The translations under genes were made by a program, and so were the position numbers. The notes below the pieces were generated by a model. It made no database searches, was not told the origin of the DNA, and saw only the letters and a program-made list of their open reading frames with translations. This document shows positions 6,521 through 15,147 of a stretch of 15,147 bases of DNA, piece by piece; the first letter of the stretch is position 1; the number at the start of each line of letters is the position of its first letter. The DNA is taken from assembly GCA_945877995.1 (NCBI GenBank), contig CAMDXD010000049.1, positions 1-15,147 on the forward strand. Reading direction: 5' to 3'. This DNA is from Bordetella parapertussis (GTDB lineage Bacteria > Pseudomonadota > Gammaproteobacteria > Burkholderiales > CAIKXV01).

Positions 6521-8044
6521 ATGCCTCTGTCGCTGACTCTGCTTCTGTCTCTGCTGTTGCGTTGCCAGGTCGTGCCGTCGCTGCGGCCGCTGGTGTCGAC
6601 GACGCTTGCCCACTGGTTCGCGCGGGTCCTGCCGATGCTCGCCCTGGCCGCCCTGGCCGGTTGCGGCGATCCGGCTCCGCCTGCCGAGGTGCTTCCCCCC
6701 CTGGTCGACGGTGGTGAACTGGTCGTGCTCACCCATCAGAGCGGCACGACCTTCTACCAGGACGGTGAAGGCCGCCACACCGGGCTCGAGTACGAGCTCG
6801 TGACGCGCTTCGCGGCCGAGGCCGGGTACAAGGTGCGCTTCATCGCGCTGCCGCAGTTCTCGGCGGTGCTGCCAGCCCTCGCTCAGGGACAGGGTCACCT
6901 GGCCGCGGCCGGGCTGAGCATCACGCCCGAAGCGGCGAAGCGGTTCACCTTCGGCCCCAGCTACCAGGAGGTGTCGCTCGAGGTGATCTACGACACCGAG
7001 ACGCTGCGCCCGCGCAGCGTGAACGATCTGGTCGGCAAGCGCGTGGACGTGCTCGCCGGGTCGCTTGCGATACCGGAACTGCAGCGCCTGCAGGCGAAGC
7101 TGCCGGCGCTCGCGTGGAACGAGGTGCTCGCGCGCGACACCGAAGAGATCGCCGGGCGGGTCGCTGGCCGCCATGCGGAGTTCGCCGTGGCGGAGTCGCA
7201 TGCGGTCGATGTCGCTCGCAACTTCCATCCGTCGATCGCCACCGCCTTCACGATCGGCCAGCCGCGCAAGCTCGCCTGGGCGCTGCCCAAGAACGCGGAT
7301 CCGGAACTGGTGAAGAAACTCGAGGCGTTCTTCGGGCGCATACGGCGCGATGCCACCCTCACGCGCCTGATCGACCGCTACTACGGCCACCTGCAGCGGC
7401 TGACCGAAGCCGACATCGCGCATTTCATGCTGCGCGTGCGCACCGTGCTGCCGCTCTACCGCAAGCACTTCCAGGATGCGCAGGACCTCACCGGCATCGA
7501 CTGGCGCCTGATCGCGGCGCTCGGATTCCAGGAATCGCACTGGGACCCCGCCGCGGTCTCGCCCACCGGCGTGCGCGGGCTGATGATGATGCAGGACGAC
7601 ACCGCGGCGAAGATGGCCGTGAAGAACCTGCTCGACCCGCGCGAGAACATCCTCGGCGGTGCGCGCTACCTGTTGATGCTGCGCGACCTGCTGCAGAAGG
7701 CACCCGAGCCTGACCGCACCTGGATCGCGCTGTCGGCCTACAACATCGGCTTCGGCCACCTGGAGGATGCACGCGCGATCGCCCGCTCGATAAACCTCGA
7801 TCCGAACGCATGGCTGAACATGAAGCAGGTGCTGCCGCTGCTGATGCGGCCGGAACATGCAGCGGTCACGCGCTTCGGGTATGCCCGTGGCGGCGAGGCG
7901 GTGATCCTCACCGAGAACGTGCGCCAGTACCACGACATCCTGCAGCGCGTCGAGGCGCCGCACCGGCCTGCGTTCGAGAGCCTGCGCGACGAGATCAACC
8001 TGCTGCCGCCCGGGCAGCGGGCGCCGTCGCTGAAAGGGCGCTGA
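6521..8044 (+). CDS. mltF: Membrane-bound lytic murein transglycosylase F (MltF)
   Basis: The chosen start gives 507 residues, close to E. coli MltF (518). It is a lipoprotein: LALAALAGCGD carries the lipobox LAGC, with Cys48 as the lipid-modified residue. An N-terminal periplasmic solute-binding-like domain (SBP_bac_3; about residues 60-300, from GELVVLTHQSGTTFY through LIDRYYGHL) is followed by a C-terminal SLT domain. Its catalytic glutamate is E338 in GFQESHWDP, followed by SPTGVRGLMMMQ and later LSAYNIGFGHLEDAR. The enzyme cleaves peptidoglycan glycan strands, forming 1,6-anhydromuramic ends, at the outer membrane. The start is uncertain: the ATG at 6521 has only a weak site (AGGGAAA), and the region before the lipobox is unusually long. 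An ATG at 6635 would leave too short a signal. The gene converges on a Bug gene. Confidence 0.93.
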   Translation: MPLSLTLLLSLLLRCQVVPSLRPLVSTTLAHWFARVLPMLALAALAGCGDPAPPAEVLPPLVDGGELVVLTHQSGTTFYQDGEGRHTGLEYELVTRFAAEAGYKVRFIALPQFSAVLPALAQGQGHLAAAGLSITPEAAKRFTFGPSYQEVSLEVIYDTETLRPRSVNDLVGKRVDVLAGSLAIPELQRLQAKLPALAWNEVLARDTEEIAGRVAGRHAEFAVAESHAVDVARNFHPSIATAFTIGQPRKLAWALPKNADPELVKKLEAFFGRIRRDATLTRLIDRYYGHLQRLTEADIAHFMLRVRTVLPLYRKHFQDAQDLTGIDWRLIAALGFQESHWDPAAVSPTGVRGLMMMQDDTAAKMAVKNLLDPRENILGGARYLLMLRDLLQKAPEPDRTWIALSAYNIGFGHLEDARAIARSINLDPNAWLNMKQVLPLLMRPEHAAVTRFGYARGGEAVILTENVRQYHDILQRVEAPHRPAFESLRDEINLLPPGQRAPSLKGR

Positions 8045-8088
8045 AGTCGGCGCGACAGCACGACCTGCGCCTCGCGCGCGACAGCCCC

Positions 8089-9075
8089 TCACTCGGCGCG
8101 GATGTTCCCCGTGCGTGCGACCTTCACCTGCACGTCGATCGTCGCCTTGATCTGCGCGGCGAATTCCTCGGGCGTGTTACCGACCGGGATCGCCCCCAGG
8201 CCCTCCAGCCGCTCGCGCACGTCGGGCTGCGCGAGCGCCTTGACGATCTCGCCGTGCAGCCTGCGCACGATCGGCATCGGCGTCTTTGCGGGTGCGAACA
8301 GGCCGAACCAGGCGAGCGTCTCGAAGTCTGGCAGTCCAGCTTCGGCGAAGGTCGGCACGTCGGGCAGGCTCGCCACCCGGGAGGGCGTGCCGATCGCCAG
8401 CGCGCGCAGCCGCTTCGCGCGGATGTGGGCGCCCTGCGACTGGGTCGAGTCGAATCCGACCTGTACATGGCCGGCGATCTGGTCGGCGATCGCGGGGGCG
8501 CTGCCCTTGTATGGCACATGCAGCATCTTCACGCCGGTGCGCTGGTTGAAGTACTCGCCGAGCAGGTGTGGATAGCTGCCGATGCCGAAAGATGAGAACG
8601 TGACCTTGCCCGGGTTGGCACGGACCCAGCCGATGAACTCTTTCAGCGTGCTCGCCGGCACGGAGGGATGCACCGAAAGCAGGAACGGCGAGTCGACCAG
8701 CTTCGACAACGGCTGGAAATCGCGGATCGGATCGAACGGCAGCTTCGCATGCAGCGCCGTGTTCGAGGCGAAGTTGCCGATCGTGCCGAGCAGCAGCGTA
8801 TAGCCGTCGGGGGCGGCCTTCGCGGTCAGTTCCATCGCGATGATGCCCGAGGCACCGGCACGGTTGTCGACCACGAAGGTCTGGCCCATGCTTTCGCCCA
8901 TCTTCGCGACCACGGGGCGGACGATGAAGTCCGATCCGCCACCGGCCGCAGAACTGACGATGACGCGCACGGGGCGGTTGGGGTAGTCCTGCTGGGCAAT
9001 GGCGGGCGCGGCGAGCGCCGCGAGCAGGACCAACGAGAACAGGGCACGCGACGCGTGGGTTGCGCAAGGCTGCAT
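8089..9075 (-). CDS. Bug family (TctC-like) periplasmic solute-binding receptor
   Basis: This 328-residue protein has a Sec signal peptide (ALFSLVLLAALAAPAIA) followed by QQDYPNRPVRVIVSSAAGGG. Bug signatures include VDNRAGASGIIAMELTA, APDGYTLLLGT, the MLHVPYKGSAPAIADQIAG block and PTFAEAGLPDFETLAWFG. A strong ribosome-binding site (GGAGGAG) lies five bases before the ATG. It lies 118 bases downstream of serS on the same strand and converges on mltF with a 44-base gap. No enzyme or permease gene pairs with it, so its ligand is unknown. It may be a lone insertion into a core region, or be co-transcribed with serS. Confidence 0.94.
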   Translation of the reverse strand: MQPCATHASRALFSLVLLAALAAPAIAQQDYPNRPVRVIVSSAAGGGSDFIVRPVVAKMGESMGQTFVVDNRAGASGIIAMELTAKAAPDGYTLLLGTIGNFASNTALHAKLPFDPIRDFQPLSKLVDSPFLLSVHPSVPASTLKEFIGWVRANPGKVTFSSFGIGSYPHLLGEYFNQRTGVKMLHVPYKGSAPAIADQIAGHVQVGFDSTQSQGAHIRAKRLRALAIGTPSRVASLPDVPTFAEAGLPDFETLAWFGLFAPAKTPMPIVRRLHGEIVKALAQPDVRERLEGLGAIPVGNTPEEFAAQIKATIDVQVKVARTGNIRAE

Positions 9076-9193
9076 GGGGTCTCCTCCGGAAGGCCCGGGG
9101 CGCGTCGATCGATGCGATGCGCCTTCTCAGGCGATGCCGATGATGCACCCACGCGGGCGGGACGGAAACCCCCGCCGGACGCTTCGTGCGGCC

Positions 9194-10504
<1,311 letters not shown>

Positions 10505-10534
10505 GGTGGGAAGCCTGCGATGGGATAACCCGCT

Positions 10535-10540
10535 ATTCTA
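10535..10540 (-). promoter_or_regulatory. Candidate -10 box for serS
   Basis: The minus strand reads TAGAAT here (5 of 6 match to TATAAT), 30 bases upstream of the serS ATG, just after a run of six T. No convincing -35 box is visible. The amidohydrolase gene on the other strand must start its transcript in the same 120-base gap. Confidence 0.35.
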
Positions 10541-10612
10541 CGAAAAAAGCGCGCCGGGGCTGGCCTGCATCGTCCGGGACGCACGGCCATCGGCCGCACG
10601 GCGCTCCACCCG

Positions 10613-10619
10613 AAGGAGG
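10613..10619 (+). promoter_or_regulatory. Strong ribosome-binding site for a TTG start
   Basis: AAGGAGG lies five bases before TTG at 10625, with no ATG in frame nearby. This makes TTG the likely start of the amidohydrolase gene. Confidence 0.75.
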
Positions 10620-10624
10620 AAGGC

Positions 10625-11323
10625 TTGACCCAGGATGCCCCGTCGATCCCGGCCACGCGCGGGCCTGACCGCCAGCCGCGCCGCCCGGTGCTTGCCCTGC
10701 CGCCCGGCAGCTGCGACTGTCATTCGCATGTGTTCGGGCCGGCCGAGCGCTTCCCGCACGCGCCCACCCGCAGCTACACGCCGCCGGACTGCACCACCGC
10801 CGAGTACGTGCGAATGCTGCAGACCATCGGCTGCGCGCGCGCAGTGATCGTGCAGCCGAGCTGCTACGGCACCGACAACGCAGCCACGCTCGACGCGCTG
10901 CGTTCGGGCCAGTTCGAGTTCCGCGGGGTGGCGGTGATCTCGGGACACGAGACGGATGCGCAACTGCAGGACATGCACGAGGCCGGCGTGCGCGGCGTGC
11001 GGCTGAACCTGCATACCCGAGGCGCGGTGCTGGGCCTGGCCGACGGCCGCTGCTGGGTGAAGCTGTCCGGTGCCTACCGGCTGTCGAAGTCACATCCGGG
11101 CTATCCCGAGGCCACACCGTTCGCCCGGGCGCTGGTCGCGGCCAACCCGGAGCAGCTGGTCTGGGGCAGCGACTGGCCGCACCCGAACTTCGACGGCCCG
11201 ATGCCGAACGATGCCGAACTGGTCGACCTGCTGGCCGACTGGATCCCCGACGCCCGGACGCGCCAGCAGGTGCTGGTGGACAACCCGGCGCGCTTGTACG
11301 ACTTCATGACGAGGACACCATGA
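10625..11323 (+). CDS. Amidohydrolase family protein (PDC-hydrolase-like), internally deleted
   Basis: The 232-residue product resembles TIM-barrel hydrolases of the amidohydrolase superfamily related to 2-pyrone-4,6-dicarboxylate lactonase (LigI). The first-strand motif is CDCHSHVFGP (H33 and H35), GVRGVRLNL follows near residue 125, and the C-terminal WGSDWPHPNF holds the expected catalytic aspartate D183. IPDARTRQQVLVDNPARLYDF is the usual C-terminal block. Relatives usually have about 270-300 residues. Here LNLHTRGAVLG runs straight into LADGRCWVKLSG, so the middle, including the family's (V)DHxG histidine strand, is missing without a frame change. The enzyme may be inactive. Translation starts at TTG behind AAGGAGG. 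Its stop overlaps the next gene's start (ATGA), so the two are translationally coupled. Confidence 0.85.
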   Translation: MTQDAPSIPATRGPDRQPRRPVLALPPGSCDCHSHVFGPAERFPHAPTRSYTPPDCTTAEYVRMLQTIGCARAVIVQPSCYGTDNAATLDALRSGQFEFRGVAVISGHETDAQLQDMHEAGVRGVRLNLHTRGAVLGLADGRCWVKLSGAYRLSKSHPGYPEATPFARALVAANPEQLVWGSDWPHPNFDGPMPNDAELVDLLADWIPDARTRQQVLVDNPARLYDFMTRTP

Positions 11324-12309
11324 ACAGGATGCGGATCACCGCCACCGGCAAGGCCACCGTTTCGGCAATGGCACTGATGCTCTGCCCCGCACTGGCCGCC
11401 GCCCAGCCAGCGTGGCCATCGAAGCCGATCAGGCTCATCGTGCCGCTCGCCCCCGGCGGCAACCAGGACCTGGTCGCGCGCAACGTGATGCAGCGGGTCT
11501 CGGCCGAGGTCGGCCAGCCGGTGGTGGTCGAGAACCGTCCCGGCGTCGGCGGGGTGGTCGGTTCGGAAGTGGTCGCGCGCGGGCCGGCCGACGGCTACCA
11601 GTGGCTGTCGATCTCCAACACCTTCGTCACCGTGCCGAGCGTGCTGCCGAACGTACCCTACGACCCGGTGAAGGACTTCGTCACCGCCAGCGTGATCGCC
11701 AACATCCCGCAGGTGCTGGTGGTCAACCCGGCCATGCCGGTGAAGACGGTGCAGGACCTGGTGAAGCTGGCGAAGGCACGCCCCGGCCAGGTGAACGTCG
11801 CGATGTCAGGGTCGGGCAGCACCGGGCATATCGCCTCGGTGGGCTTCACCCGGGCCGCCGGCATCGAGGTGACCTACGTGCCGTACAAGGGCAATGCGCT
11901 CGCACTCATCGACGTGATGGGTGGCCATGTGTCGGTGCTGTTCGACCAGGTCAGCACCTCGATCCCGCTGATACGTGCCGGCAAGGTACGCGCGCTCGGG
12001 GTGACCAGCACGCGGCGATCGGTGCTGCTGCCCGACGTGCCGACCATCGCCGAATCGGGGCTGCCCGGCTACGAGGCGGCCACCTTCAACGCAGTGCTGG
12101 CACCGGCCGCAGTGCCGGCGGCGATCGTGTCGCGCATGCATGCAGCGATCGCCGCCGCGGTGAAGCAACCGGACCTGCGCGGCCGCATGGCCGAACTCGG
12201 CATCGAACTGATGGCCAACGCCTCGCCCGAGGAGGCCACGGCGTTCGTGCGCTCGGAGGTGGCGCGCATGGCAAGGCTGGTGAAAGAAGCCGGCATCAAG
12301 GCCGACTGA
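11320..12309 (+). CDS. Bug family (TctC-like) periplasmic solute-binding receptor
   Basis: This 329-residue protein has a signal peptide (SAMALMLCPALAAAQ) followed by PAWPSKPIRLIVPLAPGGNQD. Family marks are VENRPGVGGVVGSEVVA, ADGYQWLSISNT, the TYVPYKGNALALIDVMGG block and PTIAESGLPGYEAATFN. Its ATG overlaps the TGA of the amidohydrolase by four bases, a clear sign of a joint operon. This suggests that the receptor captures a carboxylate, possibly a lactone-forming or aromatic-derived acid, which the hydrolase acts on in the cytosol. That is inference, weakened by the apparent deletion in the hydrolase. It converges on an MFS gene after 46 bases. Confidence 0.94.
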   Translation: MNRMRITATGKATVSAMALMLCPALAAAQPAWPSKPIRLIVPLAPGGNQDLVARNVMQRVSAEVGQPVVVENRPGVGGVVGSEVVARGPADGYQWLSISNTFVTVPSVLPNVPYDPVKDFVTASVIANIPQVLVVNPAMPVKTVQDLVKLAKARPGQVNVAMSGSGSTGHIASVGFTRAAGIEVTYVPYKGNALALIDVMGGHVSVLFDQVSTSIPLIRAGKVRALGVTSTRRSVLLPDVPTIAESGLPGYEAATFNAVLAPAAVPAAIVSRMHAAIAAAVKQPDLRGRMAELGIELMANASPEEATAFVRSEVARMARLVKEAGIKAD

Positions 12310-12315
12310 CCCGCC

Positions 12316-12346
12316 CGGCGCAGGCGCGGAAGCACAGGCTGCGCCG
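12316..12346. terminator. Possible bidirectional terminator hairpin
   Basis: CGGCGCAG (12316-12323) pairs perfectly with CTGCGCCG (12339-12346) around a 15-base loop, in the 46 bases between two convergent genes. There is no T run on either side and the loop is large, so it is a weak candidate. Confidence 0.3.
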
Positions 12347-12355
12347 AGCCGGCGC

Positions 12356-13585
12356 TCAACCGGCGGTCGTGGTCGGCGGCGGCCCGGGTGGCTGCCCTGA
12401 CGGCGGCCCGGGCGGGTGCGGCGGCACCGGGTCGCGCTTTGACGAGCGCCGATAGAACTCGCCGCCCCCGAACAGCATCGCGGCACAACCGAGGAACACC
12501 GGGATGTAGCCGGTGACGCTGGCCAGCGCGCCGAAGGCGAGCGGAATGGTCACGTGCGTGAGCTGGTTGATCATCACGCGGATGCCTGTGCCTTCGCCCG
12601 CCCGGCCCTTCGGCGACAGGTTGTAGATCAGGGTCATCGACAGCGGCTGGGCGCAGCCGCATCCGAGGCCGAGCATGAAGGCGATCACCGCCAGCGTCAG
12701 GCCGCCGGTAAAGAAAGGCAGCAGCGCATAGGCGATGCCGGTGGTGAAGATCGCCCACGCGAGCACCGGCCCCTCGCCGTACTTTGTCGCGAGCTTCGCG
12801 GCCACCAGGCGCACGACGAAGGTCGCGCTGGCGAAGGTCGCCAGGATCATGCCGATGGCCGAGGCGGAATGGCCGATGGAGCGCGCATAGACGGGCAGGA
12901 AGAAATTGAACAGGTCCCACGCGGTCGCGATCACGCCACTGGCGAAGAAAGTGCGCTTGAGCGCCGGGATACGCCAGAGGTCGAGCGAACTGGTCTTCGG
13001 GCCACCGTGCCCGACAGCGGCACGGCGCTGCGGGATCCAGCCGGGGAACCACCAGACCACCACCAGAGCGATCAGCGGCAGCGCGGCCAGGACCAGGTAG
13101 GTCGCGCGGTAGCCGATCAGGTCGATCGAGAAGCCGGCGATCAGCGGCCCGAGCAGGCCGGACAGCGAGAAGCCCATGCCCAGCAGCGCGAAGTTCCGGG
13201 CACGGCTCTCCGGTCCGCCGAGCGAGCCGGTCATCGTCTGCGCGGCCACCTGCCATGCCATGAAACCGACCCCCAGCACACTGGCCGAGATGCAGAGCGC
13301 GACCACGTTCGGAAAGAACCAGGGAATCAGCAGCCCCGCAATTACCATCAGCGCGCCGAACACCAGCGGCAGCCGCATGCCGAGACGGTCAACCATCTTG
13401 CCAGCCCGGACGGCCAGGAAGAACGGCAGCAGCGCATACAGCGACACCACGACACCGATCATCAGCGGGCTCGCCTCCAGGTCCAGGGCGAACAGCGAAG
13501 ACAGGACGCGGCTCCCCCCGAAACCCATATGGGTGAGCGCGCTCATCAGCACGATGAGCTTGAGCGGGCGCGAGGGCCCTGTCAT
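12356..13585 (-). CDS. Major facilitator superfamily (MFS) transporter
   Basis: This 409-residue inner-membrane protein is strongly hydrophobic, with about 12 predicted transmembrane segments. The MFS loop 2-3 signature is visible as AGKMVDRLGMRLP near residues 61-73. A central loop of about 30 residues (WIPQRRAAVGHGGPKTSSLD) separates the two six-helix halves. The cytoplasmic C-terminal tail is unusually proline-rich (PPHPPGPPSGQPPGPPP). Substrate and direction of transport cannot be read from the sequence. The start ATG lacks a good ribosome-binding site; a methionine at residue 14 is inside the first helix and less likely. The gene is divergent from a second, dissimilar MFS gene across 117 bases. 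Confidence 0.9.
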   Translation of the reverse strand: MTGPSRPLKLIVLMSALTHMGFGGSRVLSSLFALDLEASPLMIGVVVSLYALLPFFLAVRAGKMVDRLGMRLPLVFGALMVIAGLLIPWFFPNVVALCISASVLGVGFMAWQVAAQTMTGSLGGPESRARNFALLGMGFSLSGLLGPLIAGFSIDLIGYRATYLVLAALPLIALVVVWWFPGWIPQRRAAVGHGGPKTSSLDLWRIPALKRTFFASGVIATAWDLFNFFLPVYARSIGHSASAIGMILATFASATFVVRLVAAKLATKYGEGPVLAWAIFTTGIAYALLPFFTGGLTLAVIAFMLGLGCGCAQPLSMTLIYNLSPKGRAGEGTGIRVMINQLTHVTIPLAFGALASVTGYIPVFLGCAAMLFGGGEFYRRSSKRDPVPPHPPGPPSGQPPGPPPTTTAG

Positions 13586-13702
13586 GGGCGTCGCGGGTCC
13601 ACGGTCAGCGGGTCGGTAGGCATCGGACAGTCTTCATTATGCGAGTAAACTCGGCTGCAGTCGAACCGCACGTCGTTCGGCAGCGCGCATGGACGCCAAC
13701 GC

Positions 13703-14902
13703 ATGGATGCACAGAAGAAGAATGTCGTCGTGCTGGCCGGTTGCCAGGCGATCACGCAGGTCAAGATGTCGATGCTGATCGCCATCGCGGGGTTGTCTGG
13801 CTACGCGCTGGCCGCCGACAAGGCCTGGGCGACCCTGCCGGTCACCATCTACGTGATCGGCTCGGCGCTGGCGACGCTGCCATCGGGCACGTTCATGAAG
13901 CGCCACGGCCGGCGCAGCGGCTTCGCGCTCGGTGCCACCTTCGGCATCGCCGGTGGCGTGGTCTGCGCGGCCGCCCTCTGGCTGGAGAGCTTCCTGGTGC
14001 TGTGCATGGGCACGGCGGTCCTGGGCGTGTTCGTCGCGTTCGGACGGGCCTACCGCTTCGCCGCGGCAGACTCGGCCCCGAAGGAATTCAAGGCGAAGGC
14101 GATTTCGCTGGTGCTCGCCGGCGGCATCGTCGGCGGCATCCTCGGCCCCAACCTCGCGAACTGGACGAAGGACATGATGCCCGGGCTCGCATTCGGCGCG
14201 TCCTTCCTCGCCATCAGCGTGCTGTCGGCACTGACGCTGCTCGCGCTGATGCCGCTGCGCATCCCGCCGCTCACCGCCGCCGAGCAGGCCGAGCCGGGAC
14301 GCCCGATCGGCGAGATCATGCGCCAGCCGACCTTCATCGTCGCGGTCACGGCATCGGCCGTGGGCTACGGCATCATGAACCTGCTCATGGTGGCCACGCC
14401 GATCGCCATGCACCAACATGAGTATCCGTTCAGCAACACCGCCTTCGTGCTCGAATGGCACCTGATCGGCATGTTCGCACCGTCGTTCTTCACCGGCCAC
14501 CTGATCACCCGCTTCGGCGCGCTGAAGGTGATGACCGTGGGCGCGATCCTCAACCTCGTATGCATCGGCATCGCGCTGTCCGGCGAGACCGTCTGGCACT
14601 TCTGGGCGTCGCTGTGCATCCTCGGCATCGGCTGGAACTTCCTGTTCACCAGCGGCTCGGCGCTGCTGACCGAGACCTACCGGCCATCGGAACGCGAGAA
14701 GACGCAGTCGATGCACGACTTCGTGACCTTCGCCACCATGGCCGTCACCTCGCTCGTGTCCGGGGCGATGCTGTCGCACGAGGGCTGGGGCTGGCACGCA
14801 ATCAACTACGGCTCGCTGCCCTTCATCGGCGCGGTGCTGATCGCGATCGCATGGCTGTCGGCGATGCGCCGGGGCGGGGTCAGCGGTACCGCGGCGGGCT
14901 GA
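13703..14902 (+). CDS. Major facilitator superfamily (MFS) transporter
   Basis: This 399-residue membrane protein has about 12 hydrophobic segments. Its loop 2-3 motif, SGTFMKRHGRRSGFALG, has lysine where many MFS proteins have aspartate. The second half has a matching loop, TGHLITRFGALKVM. Other recognisable segments are GRAYRFAAAD after helix 4 and NFLFTSGSALLTETYRPSER. The pattern loosely recalls proteobacterial MFS proteins annotated as RfnT-like riboflavin transporters, but I cannot confirm this and I saw no FMN riboswitch upstream. No good ribosome-binding site precedes the ATG at 13703. It is divergent from the MFS gene at 12356-13585 but is not a close paralogue of it. Confidence 0.9.
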   Translation: MDAQKKNVVVLAGCQAITQVKMSMLIAIAGLSGYALAADKAWATLPVTIYVIGSALATLPSGTFMKRHGRRSGFALGATFGIAGGVVCAAALWLESFLVLCMGTAVLGVFVAFGRAYRFAAADSAPKEFKAKAISLVLAGGIVGGILGPNLANWTKDMMPGLAFGASFLAISVLSALTLLALMPLRIPPLTAAEQAEPGRPIGEIMRQPTFIVAVTASAVGYGIMNLLMVATPIAMHQHEYPFSNTAFVLEWHLIGMFAPSFFTGHLITRFGALKVMTVGAILNLVCIGIALSGETVWHFWASLCILGIGWNFLFTSGSALLTETYRPSEREKTQSMHDFVTFATMAVTSLVSGAMLSHEGWGWHAINYGSLPFIGAVLIAIAWLSAMRRGGVSGTAAG

Positions 14903-14971
14903 ACGCCCGGGCCAGGATCGGTCCTCCCCTCGGCTCGCATGCCGCCGCACCCTGCGGCCTTGGCGCGTAGA

Positions 14972-14988
14972 ACCCGCGGTCAGCGGGT
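14972..14988. terminator. Small hairpin at the end of the DUF484-like gene
   Basis: ACCCGC and GCGGGT form a 6-base stem around a 5-base loop that contains the stop codon of the minus-strand gene. It has no T run and sits between convergent genes; a terminator role is only possible. Confidence 0.2.
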
Positions 14989-15147
14989 CGCCGGGCTCAG
15001 GTGCCTGAGGCGTTCGTGATTGGTGGCATTCTCGATACAGATCGCGATGATGCCGGCCAGCCGCTCGATGAAGTCGGTCTCCATGGCGGGCGAGAAGCGC
15101 GCGAAGTGGCGACTGCCGATGTTCAGGCTGCCGAGCAGCCGGCGTCG
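14980..15147 (-). CDS. DUF484/GAF-like protein, C-terminal end (partial)
   Basis: The last 55 codons of a minus-strand gene enter from the right edge and stop with TGA. The peptide includes LLGSLNIGSRHFARFSPAM, then TDFIERLAGIIAICIENATN and HERLRHL. From memory this matches the end of the DUF484 (GAF-like) domain, with its GSLNLGS...RF.P.M.TDFLERL..I...C.EN pattern. DUF484 proteins are found alone or in front of GGDEF domains; here the protein ends after the domain, so no GGDEF follows. In several proteobacteria DUF484 genes lie near dapF and xerC, but that neighbourhood would be outside this window. The role of the domain is not established. Confidence 0.65.
   Translation of the reverse strand, partial: RRRLLGSLNIGSRHFARFSPAMETDFIERLAGIIAICIENATNHERLRHLSPATR

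Noticed and set aside
6455..8092. A 545-codon minus-strand open frame opposite mltF
   Set aside because: It is a shadow of the clearly homologous mltF; its composition is arginine/valine/glutamine-rich and no domain is recognisable.
12554..13648. A 364-codon plus-strand open frame opposite the MFS gene
   Set aside because: It is hydrophilic, histidine/arginine/glutamate-rich and mirrors the MFS coding frame; the membrane protein on the other strand is convincing.
13586..13702. An FMN riboswitch upstream of the MFS gene that loosely resembles riboflavin transporters
   Set aside because: The 117-base gap shows none of the conserved RFN-element blocks.

Overview
The window comes from a GC-rich Gram-negative bacterium, most likely a betaproteobacterium of the order Burkholderiales. 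The main reasons are four separate Bug-family (TctC-like) periplasmic receptors in 15 kb, a hallmark of Bordetella/Achromobacter/Cupriavidus-type genomes, plus an MltF-type lytic transglycosylase lipoprotein and the general gene style. The exact genus cannot be read from the sequence.

Left part (1-6.2 kb) looks like accessory DNA. It opens with the frameshifted tail of an IS91-type transposase, which stops a few bases from an MmgE/PrpD-family gene. That gene is divergent from a Bug receptor, and a Rid-family gene converges on the receptor. A 343-base gap follows, then a minus-strand pair encoding a TauD/TfdA-type Fe(II)/2-oxoglutarate dioxygenase and a second Bug receptor. Next to the dioxygenase lies a truncated IS5-family transposase, and just beyond it tRNA-Ser(CGA). 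A segment bounded by two insertion-sequence relics, with a tRNA gene at one edge and some visibly less GC-rich stretches, suggests acquired catabolic cargo.

Middle part (6.3-10.5 kb) holds likely core genes: tRNA-Ser(CGA), mltF and serS. A third Bug gene sits between mltF and serS, on the serS strand.

Right part (10.6-15.1 kb) has an amidohydrolase gene with a TTG start and an apparent in-frame internal deletion. It overlaps a fourth Bug receptor by four bases (ATGA). Two divergent MFS transporters follow, then the C-terminal end of a DUF484/GAF-like protein cut by the window edge.

A recurring theme is a Bug receptor next to a soluble enzyme (MmgE/PrpD, Rid protein, dioxygenase, amidohydrolase) with no TctA/TctB membrane genes. 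These receptors probably bind organic acids in the periplasm and use permeases encoded elsewhere, while the neighbouring enzymes process the imported compounds. Substrates cannot be assigned. I saw no CRISPR array, phage module, toxin-antitoxin pair, defence system or transcriptional regulator. The most unusual items are the two IS relics, the deleted amidohydrolase, and a Rid protein lacking the usual catalytic arginine. I see no convincing new multi-gene system.
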